Positions 1-5,299 of a stretch of DNA of 5,299 nucleotides are shown one piece after another. Below the pieces are notes generated by a model. The model did not search any database and was not told where the DNA came from. It saw only the letters and a program-made list of their open reading frames with translations. The DNA is taken from the NCBI GenBank assembly GCA_028707655.1, contig JAQWAN010000157.1:1-5299 (forward strand). The letters run 5' to 3'. The position numbers were made by a program, and so were the translations under genes. The stretch's first letter is position 1. The number at the start of each line of letters is the position of its first letter. The stretch comes from Bacteroidaceae bacterium. Its GTDB lineage: Bacteria > Bacteroidota > Bacteroidia > Bacteroidales > Bacteroidaceae.

Positions 1-507
1 GCGGCAGGTAAACGTATTCGTAAGAAAGATCTAGGTTTGATGATCTCTACTTATGGCTATGTATATGTTGCACAGATTGCTATGGGTGCTAACCAAGCAC
101 AAACATTGAAAGCTTTGCGTGAAGCAGAGGCTTATGATGGACCATCTATCGTTATTGCTTATTCTCCATGTATTAACCATGGCTTGAAAAAAGGTATGGG
201 TAAAGCACAAGCAGAAGAAGCAGCAGCTGTTGCAAGCGGATACTGGCATCTATGGCGTTTTAACCCAATGTTAGAAGCAGAAGGTAAGAACCCATTCTTG
301 TTAGATTCTAAAGAACCAGATTGGAGTAAATTTAGTGACTTCTTGAAGGGTGAAGTTCGTTTCGCATCTGTTTTGAAACAGTTCCCTAATGAGGCTGAAG
401 AGCTCTTTAAAGCTGCAGAAGAGAATTCGAAATGGCGCTATAATACCTATCGTCGTCTTGCTCGTCAACAATGGAATGAAGAGGAAAAAGAGGAAGAAAA
501 AGCTTAG
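1..507 (+). CDS. nifJ: pyruvate:ferredoxin (flavodoxin) oxidoreductase, C-terminal part
   Basis: The reading frame is open from base 1, so this is the 3' end (168 codons and a TAG stop) of a gene that begins outside the window. PFOR is a cytoplasmic enzyme that oxidises pyruvate with CoA to acetyl-CoA and CO2, passing electrons to ferredoxin or flavodoxin through thiamine diphosphate and iron-sulphur clusters. The visible part is the end of the thiamine-binding domain. It has the family signature TYGYVYVAQIAMGAN (visible residues 17-31), then EAEAYDGPSIVIAYSPCINHG (residues 41-61) followed by LKKGMGKAQ. By comparison with the Desulfovibrio africanus enzyme, the Cys of SPCINHG (visible residue 57) should be the last ligand of the proximal 4Fe-4S cluster. 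The protein ends soon after the WRYNTYRRLA helix with a charged Glu/Lys tail, so it lacks the long C-terminal extension of the D. africanus enzyme. The family assignment is firm. Pyruvate as substrate, rather than another 2-oxoacid, follows from the closeness of the match. Confidence 0.95.
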   Translation, partial: AAGKRIRKKDLGLMISTYGYVYVAQIAMGANQAQTLKALREAEAYDGPSIVIAYSPCINHGLKKGMGKAQAEEAAAVASGYWHLWRFNPMLEAEGKNPFLLDSKEPDWSKFSDFLKGEVRFASVLKQFPNEAEELFKAAEENSKWRYNTYRRLARQQWNEEEKEEEKA

Positions 508-529
508 TTCATAGCTGATTATATCTATA

Positions 530-566
530 AAAGAGAGCGAATATGCATTGCATATTCGCTCTCTTT
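530..566. terminator. bidirectional terminator hairpin between convergent genes
   Basis: A perfect 17-bp inverted repeat (530-546 with 550-566, core GAGAGCGAATATGC) has a 3-base loop. It lies 22 bases after the PFOR stop and 21 bases beyond the HAD stop on the other strand. The outer pairs are A/T, so each strand ends the stem in three or four T. No long T-run follows on either side, so termination efficiency is uncertain. The convergent position and perfect pairing make a shared terminator the best reading. Confidence 0.75.
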
Positions 567-587
567 GTATATTGTCTAAAATTGTTT

Positions 588-1283
588 TTATACGCCTAGG
601 AAGGTGGGTATTTCGCTGATAGAGTGGAAATGATAGAGTCTATTACTAGTTATCTCTTCGGTTACCTCTTCGTGAATCCAAGTGGTTTTGTAGGGAATAT
701 GTATAGCATTAGCTCCTAATTCGATAACCGGTTGGATGTCCGATTTAGGTGAATTACCTATCATGAGGAACTCTTCTGGTTTTACCCGTAGGGTATGCAT
801 TAGTTCCCTATAATGATGGGTGTCTTTCTCATTCATAATTTCAATATGATGGAAATAGTGCTCTAAGGGAGAGCGTTTAATCTTACTTGTCTGCTCCGAC
901 AGGTCGCCTTTAGTAGCCATCACAAGTTTGTAATGTGGTTGTAGTTTAGTCAAGGTCTCTTCTACTCCCTGTAGCAGAACAATAGGGGTGGAGAGCAGCT
1001 GTGTACCAATTGCTAGTATCTTTTCTGTTATCTCTCCCTGTAATTTTTTCTTGGTTAGTGTTAGTGCTGTCTCCATGAGCGAGAGGGTAAATCCCTTTGC
1101 CCCGTATCCATATTTTGGTACATTTTTTATCTCTGTTTTTAATAGAAGTTGGTAGATATTCTCTTGTGTATCATAATCTTTTAGTAGTGTACAGAATTCC
1201 TGTTCTGCTATTCTAAAATGGGGTTCATTACTCCATAATGTGTCATCGGCATCAAAAGCGATAACTTTAAACTGTTTTTGCAT
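588..1283 (-). CDS. HAD-superfamily hydrolase (phosphatase-like)
   Basis: This is a 231-residue haloacid dehalogenase-type hydrolase, most likely a cytoplasmic phosphatase of the COG1011/YjjG-like group; the substrate cannot be told. All four HAD motifs are present. Motif I is FDADDTLW, with nucleophile Asp11, acid/base Asp13 and Thr15. Motif II is the Thr of VMATKGD (Thr124). Motif III is the Lys of NEKD (Lys153). Motif IV is IGNSPKSD (176-182), the GNS..SD variant common in this group. A helical cap lies between motifs I and II, roughly residues 20-95. A GTG at 1313 would add ten residues (MYFCSDKIKD). I prefer the ATG at 1283 because a TAnnTTTG promoter element at 1303-1310 lies inside that extension, because AAAGG precedes the ATG, and because motif I then sits at the usual distance from the N-terminus. 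The gene is a single unit between two terminators, convergent with PFOR. There is no sign of damage. Confidence 0.9.
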   Translation of the reverse strand: MQKQFKVIAFDADDTLWSNEPHFRIAEQEFCTLLKDYDTQENIYQLLLKTEIKNVPKYGYGAKGFTLSLMETALTLTKKKLQGEITEKILAIGTQLLSTPIVLLQGVEETLTKLQPHYKLVMATKGDLSEQTSKIKRSPLEHYFHHIEIMNEKDTHHYRELMHTLRVKPEEFLMIGNSPKSDIQPVIELGANAIHIPYKTTWIHEEVTEEITSNRLYHFHSISEIPTFLGV

Positions 1284-1302
1284 ATCCTTTATTTTATCGG
1301 AG

Positions 1303-1310
1303 CAAAAGTA
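1303..1310 (-). promoter_or_regulatory. Bacteroidota -7 promoter element for the HAD gene
   Basis: On the minus strand this reads TACTTTTG, a full match to the TAnnTTTG -7 element of Bacteroidota promoters, followed by C as is common. Transcription would start a few bases downstream, about 15 bases before the ATG at 1283. I see no clear TTTG -33 box at the expected 19-21 base spacing. The location between the upstream terminator (1346-1383) and the gene supports it. Confidence 0.6.
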
Positions 1311-1345
1311 CACAATATATTAGTGGGTATGGTTTAATGGAAGAC

Positions 1346-1383
1346 AAAAAAGGTTGCATTATCGAAAGAATGCAACCTTTTTT
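1346..1383 (-). terminator. intrinsic terminator of the peptidase unit
   Basis: A 15-bp perfect stem (1346-1360 with 1369-1383, core GGTTGCATT) with an 8-base loop is followed on the minus strand by a run of six T that forms the 3' side of the stem base. It starts 20 bases after the stop codon of the C1B peptidase gene and lies just upstream of the HAD promoter, so it separates the two transcripts. The symmetric A/T base could also allow termination on the plus strand, but no plus-strand gene ends here. Confidence 0.85.
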
Positions 1384-1402
1384 TAGTTATAGTGAATAGT
1401 AT

Positions 1403-2599
1403 CTATTTGATACCTAGTTTTTTAGCAATCTTTTTAGGGATAGCATTCTTGTTAACTAGAATATTCATTGTTTTGTAAGCCACAAAAGCTTCTGATGCAT
1501 ACCAAATACCTTTGTAAGTACCTTTAGTACCCCATGAGTTTTTAACCATGAAATAGGGTTTTCCATTTTGATCTTTAGCAATACCATAAATAAGCATACC
1601 ATGATCGTCGGTTGTTTCCCAGTTATCAAATGCTGTTTGGCGCATCTCTTGAGTGATTTTTAACTCTGGTAATGGACGCGAGGTTAGTTTGTTTCTCTTG
1701 CCTATTGACGTTAAACCTGTCCAGCGTGCCATATCCGATCCTGTTAATTCAGCACCTTTTTTTGCATCTGGCATCACTGCAATACCTTTTCTAGTAAATC
1801 CTGTTTCGCTTACATCCGATCCCCAAGCAAAAGTGTAGCCCTCTTGGATAGCATTTCTCATTACTTCCATAAACTCGTCAAGTGGAAGATTCCATGACAT
1901 GCCATTTCTCCAGTTATCCTCGATAACGATAGGATATTGTGTGTAGAAAGGGTGATCGGTATAAGAAGTTAAGGAGATATAGTCGTCTGCATTTAAACCT
2001 AATTCTTCTGAAAAGCTCTTAGGTGTATACTCTTTTCCTTTATAGATAAATGTTTTAGGACATTCTCCTAGGTAAGTGTCATAGATGGCACTAACTGCTT
2101 TTTTCCATACAGGTGACAATTTTTTAGCTTCACTTTTTGCAATAGCATCTACAAATCCTTTTGCAACTTTGTCTAATTCGCCATGATTAGGCAATGAATC
2201 GCCATACATTATTCCCTGCATTGCTTCTTGTGGAACAAGTCCGTAGTTGCGTAAGCAATAGATTGCATCGTAGAAACTACCACCAGGAGCAAAAGAGCTA
2301 TTGCCATGAAGACGTGTATAGTTTACGGCTCTATCTACCATGGTGTGATGTACTAAGAACATCTCCGATAGATCGACAGTATCTTTTTTCATGCGTAGCA
2401 CTTCCGATTCAAAAAAGCCCATAGAGGAGAAACTCCAACAGGTACCCGAACGGTTTTGGTTTTTAATAGAAGTGATTGGATTTGCTTTTACCGTTGTAAA
2501 TTCAAAGGTGGAATCATTTTTCACTTCTTTGGTTACTTCTTGGGCGGTAGCTAGTAGTGAACCAGCTATCATTAGCGCCGCTAACATTGTTTTCTTCAT
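1403..2599 (-). CDS. secreted bleomycin-hydrolase-like aminopeptidase C (peptidase C1B)
   Basis: This 398-residue papain-fold cysteine peptidase belongs to the C1B (PepC/bleomycin hydrolase) family, whose members trim residues from peptide N-termini. Residues 1-19 form a signal peptide (MKKTMLAALM start, hydrophobic core, ATA|QE cleavage site) without a lipobox Cys, so the mature enzyme is probably periplasmic or secreted; classic PepC and bleomycin hydrolase are cytosolic. The active site is complete: oxyanion Gln48 and catalytic Cys54 in NQNRSGTCWSFS, His333 in DDHGMLIYG, and Asn354 in VKNSWG. The stretch between Cys54 and His333 is much longer than in papain, as usual for C1B. The family is usually about 440-455 residues, so this is a compact version ending in a Lys-rich IPKKIAKKLGIK tail. 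The start is the ATG at 2599, preceded by an A-rich leader (AAAAAAAAAGA). It lies 37 bases after the M24 peptidase stop with no promoter match between, so the two are probably co-transcribed. Cleavage specificity is not deducible. Confidence 0.92.
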   Translation of the reverse strand: MKKTMLAALMIAGSLLATAQEVTKEVKNDSTFEFTTVKANPITSIKNQNRSGTCWSFSSMGFFESEVLRMKKDTVDLSEMFLVHHTMVDRAVNYTRLHGNSSFAPGGSFYDAIYCLRNYGLVPQEAMQGIMYGDSLPNHGELDKVAKGFVDAIAKSEAKKLSPVWKKAVSAIYDTYLGECPKTFIYKGKEYTPKSFSEELGLNADDYISLTSYTDHPFYTQYPIVIEDNWRNGMSWNLPLDEFMEVMRNAIQEGYTFAWGSDVSETGFTRKGIAVMPDAKKGAELTGSDMARWTGLTSIGKRNKLTSRPLPELKITQEMRQTAFDNWETTDDHGMLIYGIAKDQNGKPYFMVKNSWGTKGTYKGIWYASEAFVAYKTMNILVNKNAIPKKIAKKLGIK

Positions 2600-2636
2600 T
2601 CTTTTTTTTTTAATATATCTACTTAATTATAGTTTG

Positions 2637-4031
2637 TTATTTATAGTCTTGCATATAATTCTCCACCTCCTCTATAGTGATAGGGATATGTTTTTCTCCA
2701 ATAAATCGAGCGCCATTGCTAGTGATTAGTAAATCGTCTTCTAATCGGATTCCTCCAAAATCTTTGTAGGTCTCAATGGTGTCATAGCATAAGAAATTGG
2801 TATGCATTTTTTCTGCCCGCCATTTATCAATCAAAGCTGGAATAAAGTAACAACCTGGTTCGTCTGTTACCACAAATCCCTCTTCTAGACGACGTCCCAT
2901 TCGTAAAGAGGATGTGCCAAATAAGTTGCTTGGTCGTGTTTCTTGGTCATATCCCACATGTATTTGTCCAAAATCTTCCATGTCGTGCACATCGAGTCCC
3001 ATCATATGGCCCAATCCGTGTGGCATAAAGAGTGCGTGAGCTCCAGCAGCCACAGCTTCCTCTGTATCTCCTTTCATTAAACCAAGTCCCTTTAATCCTT
3101 CTACTAGTTGTTTGCATATATCTAGATGAACGCTCAAATAGGTAACGTTTGGTTTAGCCAGTTCTACCGCTTTATCGTGGCAGTTTAATACAATGGAGTA
3201 TACTTCTTTTTGACGTTGTGTAAATTTTCCGCCTGTTGGGATGGTTCGTGTATGGTCTGAACAATAATTCATATTGTTTTCTGCTCCAGCATCTGTTAGG
3301 AGCAGTCTACCATCTGTGATAATCTGATTGTGGTAATGGTTGTGCAGTGTTTCTCCATTTTGTGATAAGATGGTTTCAAATGAGTTCATCTTACCATAAG
3401 AGGCTGCAATACCATCTAAGATACCAGCTATTTCTTGTTCTTTTACACCTAGTTTACAAAACTGCATAGCAGCTGTATGCATCTTGTAACCAATATAAGA
3501 TGCTTTTTCTAGCTCTTCAATCTCCTCTTTTCCTTTAGTAGAGCGAAGTGCAACCACTGCATTTATTAATTCTAGCGATCGTTTAGCAATCACTTCTTTT
3601 GCGTTAATGTGGAGTATCTCGCTAATCATCAAACAATTTGCTGTGCGATAGGGGGGGAGGTAGTGTACTTTCGATTGTTGTTGTACGCGGTGTAGATAAC
3701 TACTTAGTTCTTCTAAAGGGTAAGTTTCTGTAATACCCGCTAGAGCAGCTCTATCTACTACAGTAGGTTGGTTACCCATCCAAATAATATCATCCATATC
3801 AACATCGTTACCAAATATAATTTCTTTGTCGTTGTCGATATCAATCAATCCCGCAAAACAGGGCTCATTAATACCAAAAAAATAAAGAAAAGAACTGTCT
3901 TGTCGAAACTTATAACAATTAGAAGGGTAGTTAGCCGGACTGTCTTGATTGCCCAAGAAAAGCAAAACACCATGCTTGAAAAATTTTTTCAAGTTCTCTC
4001 TGCGCTCTTTATACAATGTTGATTTGAACAT
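2637..4031 (-). CDS. Xaa-Pro aminopeptidase (peptidase M24B)
   Basis: This 464-residue metallopeptidase resembles aminopeptidase P, which removes the N-terminal residue from peptides with proline in second position. Residues 1 to about 140 are the AMP_N-type N-terminal domain, with the conserved FRQDSSFLYFFGI (residues 42-54). The pita-bread catalytic domain runs from about 165 to 440. The dinuclear metal ligands can be placed: Asp247 (LTDAGA), Asp259 (YCSDHTRT), His342 (HGLGH), Glu391 (TDEPGCYF) and Glu431 (GGIRLEDD). His349 in GLDVHD and a His in LHNHYH (230-234) match proton-transfer and substrate-binding positions of E. coli PepP. The two Asp are 12 residues apart rather than 11, which I associate with Bacteroidota members. 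No signal peptide is seen, so it should be cytoplasmic. The start is the ATG at 4031, 28 bases after a TAnnTTTG element. It is first gene of a probable two-gene unit with the C1B peptidase. It could be called pepP, but substrate range is unproven. Confidence 0.93.
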   Translation of the reverse strand: MFKSTLYKERRENLKKFFKHGVLLFLGNQDSPANYPSNCYKFRQDSSFLYFFGINEPCFAGLIDIDNDKEIIFGNDVDMDDIIWMGNQPTVVDRAALAGITETYPLEELSSYLHRVQQQSKVHYLPPYRTANCLMISEILHINAKEVIAKRSLELINAVVALRSTKGKEEIEELEKASYIGYKMHTAAMQFCKLGVKEQEIAGILDGIAASYGKMNSFETILSQNGETLHNHYHNQIITDGRLLLTDAGAENNMNYCSDHTRTIPTGGKFTQRQKEVYSIVLNCHDKAVELAKPNVTYLSVHLDICKQLVEGLKGLGLMKGDTEEAVAAGAHALFMPHGLGHMMGLDVHDMEDFGQIHVGYDQETRPSNLFGTSSLRMGRRLEEGFVVTDEPGCYFIPALIDKWRAEKMHTNFLCYDTIETYKDFGGIRLEDDLLITSNGARFIGEKHIPITIEEVENYMQDYK

Positions 4032-4059
4032 AATGATAAGTTTTATAGGTTGTATATTG

Positions 4060-4067
4060 CAAATTTA
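4060..4067 (-). promoter_or_regulatory. Bacteroidota -7 promoter element for the M24-C1B unit
   Basis: On the minus strand this reads TAAATTTG followed by C, a full match to TAnnTTTG. Transcription would start about 20 bases before the ATG at 4031. TTTTTTG lies directly upstream, but no TTTG is found at the normal -33 distance. The element sits seven bases before the start of the possible divergent small ORF at 4074, so the two would share a promoter region. Confidence 0.6.
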
Positions 4068-4073
4068 CAAAAA

Positions 4074-4223
4074 ATGAGTGGGGAAATAAATAGAATGCTG
4101 TTGTTTTTTACTTTTTTTCGGTTCATTCTCTTTCCTTCTATAAAATATGGGATTCCCTTTTTGTTAGCTGCACGCTGGGCTGCTTGGATAGTTTACAAAA
4201 AAAAGCGACCTTATCTCCGATAG
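4074..4223 (+). CDS. possible small membrane protein (49 residues)
   Basis: This is an open frame from ATG to TAG in the gap upstream of the M24 gene, on the opposite strand. It was found by reading the gap, and I do not recognise the protein. The translation starts MSGEINRMLLFFTFFRFILF and continues with a second hydrophobic stretch, IPFLLAARWAAWIVY (residues 27-41), before a basic tail, KKKRPYLR. That arrangement suits a small inner-membrane protein with a positively charged cytoplasmic end. In favour: it fills most of the gap, an A-rich stretch precedes the ATG, the Trp-Ala-Ala-Trp part is GC-richer than the AT-rich spacer around it, and it ends inside a hairpin that can terminate in both directions. 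Against: it is short, there is no good promoter match (only a partial TATATTGC at 4053-4060), and T-rich DNA easily yields Phe/Leu runs. An alternative start is Met8 at 4095. Confidence 0.4.
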   Translation: MSGEINRMLLFFTFFRFILFPSIKYGIPFLLAARWAAWIVYKKKRPYLR

Positions 4224-4254
4224 TATTGTTCTATCTAGAGTGTAAGGTCGTTTT
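4201..4254 (-). terminator. terminator of the lipoprotein gene, possibly bidirectional
   Basis: CGACCTTA (4206-4213) pairs with TAAGGTCG (4243-4250). Inner helices are CTC with GAG and GATAG (4219-4223) with CTATC (4231-4235), closing a 7-base loop. The outer AAAA/TTTT pairs form across one bulged G. On the minus strand the stem is followed by eight T (complement of 4197-4204), which makes a strong intrinsic terminator 54 bases after the lipoprotein stop. On the plus strand TTTTGTTT follows, so it could also stop a transcript of the 4074-4223 frame. Confidence 0.8.
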
Positions 4255-4308
4255 GTTTGATCCATTCAGGATTGCTTTACATCGCTTGTTATTCCTTTGC
4301 TTGTACCC

Positions 4309-5052
4309 TTATTTTAGAATGGCCATATAGATTACTTGAAGGTTCAATTTTAGTGCATCCTTATTGGAACTCTTAAATTGGCCATCGCCAATAAGTCTTT
4401 TATAGGCTGGTTTGTTACTCCATATCTCCTGTTCTTTTGTGGATGTCTGTGGCAAACCTAGGGAGATAGTGATATGTTCTAATTCTTTTTTGCCCTCTCT
4501 TATCACCATTCCAGAACCATCCCATTCAAAGCCACAAAACTCAAATGTTCCAATGGTTTTTTCTAGCTCCTCCATAGACATACCTAGATAGATATCGTTT
4601 TTTTCCTTTTGAGGGGAATCAACCGATAGTTTAATATCGTATTTACTGTTTTTATGTATTGTACTTTCTTCTCCAAAGTAGGCGGAGGTATATACGCATA
4701 TCTTATGTAGCGATTGATACTTTTTGCCTGGTTGCCAGTAGTAATTCAGGGTCTGTTTATTGCTTAAATAGATATGTGTAACCCACAGCTCTATGGTTCC
4801 CTCTTCTATAAATTCCACGGTTTCTGCTATTGAGTCTGTAGGAAACAGCTCTTTTATTTTTTCCAAAGAGCGTACTTTTTCTAGATCATTAAGATAATAT
4901 ACGGTTTGTTGCCTCTCCTTTTTCTCCAGTTGCTTACGCTTTGGTGTTGAACACTCCTCTTGTGTCTTGTTTTGTTTTTCACTCTTTGCGTTTGCGCAAC
5001 CCATTAGCAGTACTAAACTGAGGGTAAGGTACAAGATGTTTGTTTTGTTCAT
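4309..5052 (-). CDS. uncharacterised lipoprotein
   Basis: This 247-residue predicted lipoprotein has no function I can assign. The N-terminus has a short basic region, a hydrophobic core (ILYLTLSLVLL) and the lipobox LMGC, so Cys19 should be lipidated after signal peptidase II cleavage. A hydrophilic Lys/Glu/Gln-rich linker follows to about residue 50. The rest is a mixed alpha/beta domain. Residues 155-168 (YLGMSMEELEKTIG) resemble the GMS..EL...G turn-helix found in many small envelope lipoproteins such as BamE/SmpA-like ones. They are followed by CGFEWDGSG (173-181), a GF.WD..G motif I recall from hypothetical Bacteroidota lipoproteins. An ATG at 5061 would add MKT. I prefer 5052 because the promoter element at 5069-5076 would start transcription at about 5065, almost on top of 5061. 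It is a single-gene unit closed by the terminator at 4201-4254. The lipoprotein nature is well supported; any role is unknown. Confidence 0.85.
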   Translation of the reverse strand: MNKTNILYLTLSLVLLMGCANAKSEKQNKTQEECSTPKRKQLEKKERQQTVYYLNDLEKVRSLEKIKELFPTDSIAETVEFIEEGTIELWVTHIYLSNKQTLNYYWQPGKKYQSLHKICVYTSAYFGEESTIHKNSKYDIKLSVDSPQKEKNDIYLGMSMEELEKTIGTFEFCGFEWDGSGMVIREGKKELEHITISLGLPQTSTKEQEIWSNKPAYKRLIGDGQFKSSNKDALKLNLQVIYMAILK

Positions 5053-5068
5053 AGTTTTCATTTTTTTT

Positions 5069-5076
5069 CAAAAGTA
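5069..5076 (-). promoter_or_regulatory. Bacteroidota -7 promoter element for the lipoprotein gene
   Basis: On the minus strand this is TACTTTTG, identical to the element before the HAD gene and a full match to TAnnTTTG. It lies unusually close to the coding region: the G is only eight bases from the ATG at 5061. The transcript would therefore have a leader of about 12 bases to the ATG at 5052, or be nearly leaderless from 5061. No clear -33 box is visible upstream. Confidence 0.55.
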
Positions 5077-5116
5077 ATAAAAAAAACGGAGTATAGGCTA
5101 TATCTTTTTTTTAAAT

Positions 5117-5245
5117 ATGGAGCGTTTATTCATCAATGAGACAGTCAATGAAAAAATACACCTATCTTTTATCGGAAAAACTACCTATGTTTTCGATCAA
5201 AAGATAGATAGTTTTGGCTGCAAATACAGCACCATTTTACTCTAA
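5117..5245 (+). CDS. doubtful small ORF (42 residues)
   Basis: This ATG-to-TAA frame starts MERLFINETVNEKIHLSF and continues to KYSTILL. The residue mix is ordinary for a soluble peptide, with no membrane segment or motif. It spans the inverted repeats at 5162-5215, and its stop lies inside the hairpin at 5222-5281. No promoter or ribosome-binding sequence is evident in front of it. It may be chance, a leader peptide, or a remnant of a longer gene. Confidence 0.18.
   Translation: MERLFINETVNEKIHLSFIGKTTYVFDQKIDSFGCKYSTILL
5162..5215. repeat. overlapping inverted repeats with alternative pairings
   Basis: Two mutually exclusive stems can form. In one, 5177-5193 pairs with 5199-5215 (15 of 17 positions, loop CGATC, AAAACTA at the base matching TAGTTTT). 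In the other, CTATCTTTTATCG (5162-5174) pairs with 5194-5207, all 13 bases matched around one bulged C at 5198. The shared segment is 5199-5207. The same pairing is possible in RNA from either strand. What it does is not known. Confidence 0.5.
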
Positions 5246-5281
5246 ATATAGCTATATATGAAGTAAAGAGGTGCTGTATTT
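5222..5281. terminator. long hairpin, terminator-like, near the right edge
   Basis: AAATACAGCACC (5222-5233) pairs perfectly with GGTGCTGTATTT (5270-5281). After a 2-base mismatch, TTTACT (5236-5241) pairs with AGTAAA (5262-5267). The interior contains the palindrome ATATAGCTATAT (5246-5257). On the plus strand the stem ends in TTTT and then GAGCG; on the minus strand no T-run follows. It may terminate a gene that lies beyond the right edge, or be a structured untranslated region. Orientation cannot be decided within the window. Confidence 0.5.
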
Positions 5282-5299
5282 TGAGCGAGATAAGATATA

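Noticed and set aside
31..249. 72-residue minus-strand open frame rich in Cys and Phe.
   Set aside because: It lies antisense to the strongly conserved PFOR C-terminal domain; the unusual composition is an artefact of the reverse frame.
484..504. Glu/Lys repeat coding the end of PFOR, considered as a sign of a frameshift or a misassembled repeat.
   Set aside because: The frame stays open to a normal stop and a terminator follows at once. Short charged tails are ordinary at this variable end of the family.
1653..1838. 61-residue plus-strand open frame (a similar 76-residue one lies at 2194-2424).
   Set aside because: Both are antisense to the C1B peptidase gene, with no conserved product.
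2391..2729. 112-residue plus-strand open frame across the start of the C1B gene and the end of the M24 gene.
   Set aside because: It is antisense to two well-supported genes, and its hydrophobic stretch comes from the T-rich spacer between them. It is a shadow.
3768..4022. 84-residue plus-strand open frame.
   Set aside because: It is antisense to the conserved N-terminal domain of the Xaa-Pro aminopeptidase and has no independent coding signal.
4043..4126. 27-codon minus-strand frame with AGGAAAG before its ATG (4126) in the gap upstream of the M24 gene.
   Set aside because: It overlaps the M24 promoter element and the longer plus-strand ORF, is very short, and has no recognisable product; the purine-rich stretch before it is common by chance.

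Overview
The window suggests an AT-rich anaerobe of the phylum Bacteroidota, probably order Bacteroidales. The reasons are a pyruvate:ferredoxin oxidoreductase, A-rich leaders without clear Shine-Dalgarno sequences, three good matches to the Bacteroidota -7 promoter element TAnnTTTG, and a secreted C1B peptidase of a type I associate with that phylum. Nothing points to a phage, transposon, CRISPR array or RNA gene. The content is mostly housekeeping.

Layout, left to right. Positions 1-507 (+) hold the last 168 codons of a pyruvate:ferredoxin (flavodoxin) oxidoreductase. A perfect 17-bp hairpin (530-566) separates it from a convergent HAD-type phosphatase (588-1283, -), which has its own promoter element. 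A strong terminator (1346-1383) closes a two-gene minus-strand unit: a Xaa-Pro aminopeptidase of family M24 (2637-4031) followed 37 bases later by a signal-peptide-bearing bleomycin-hydrolase-like C1B cysteine peptidase (1403-2599). Upstream of that unit, 4032-4308 contains the M24 promoter element, a possible divergent 49-codon gene for a small membrane protein (4074-4223, +), and a terminator. Next comes an uncharacterised minus-strand lipoprotein (4309-5052). The last 220 bases carry no recognised gene, but hold overlapping inverted repeats and a 42-codon open frame.

How the genes fit together. The M24 and C1B enzymes both degrade peptides, probably on opposite sides of the inner membrane: the C1B enzyme trims exported or periplasmic peptides, while the M24 enzyme removes N-terminal residues before proline in the cytoplasm. 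Amino acids feeding an anaerobic, ferredoxin-based metabolism would fit the PFOR at the left edge, but that link is inference. The HAD enzyme and the lipoprotein look like independent single-gene units.

The least explained parts are the 49-codon membrane ORF at 4074-4223, the alternative hairpins at 5162-5281, and the uncharacterised lipoprotein.
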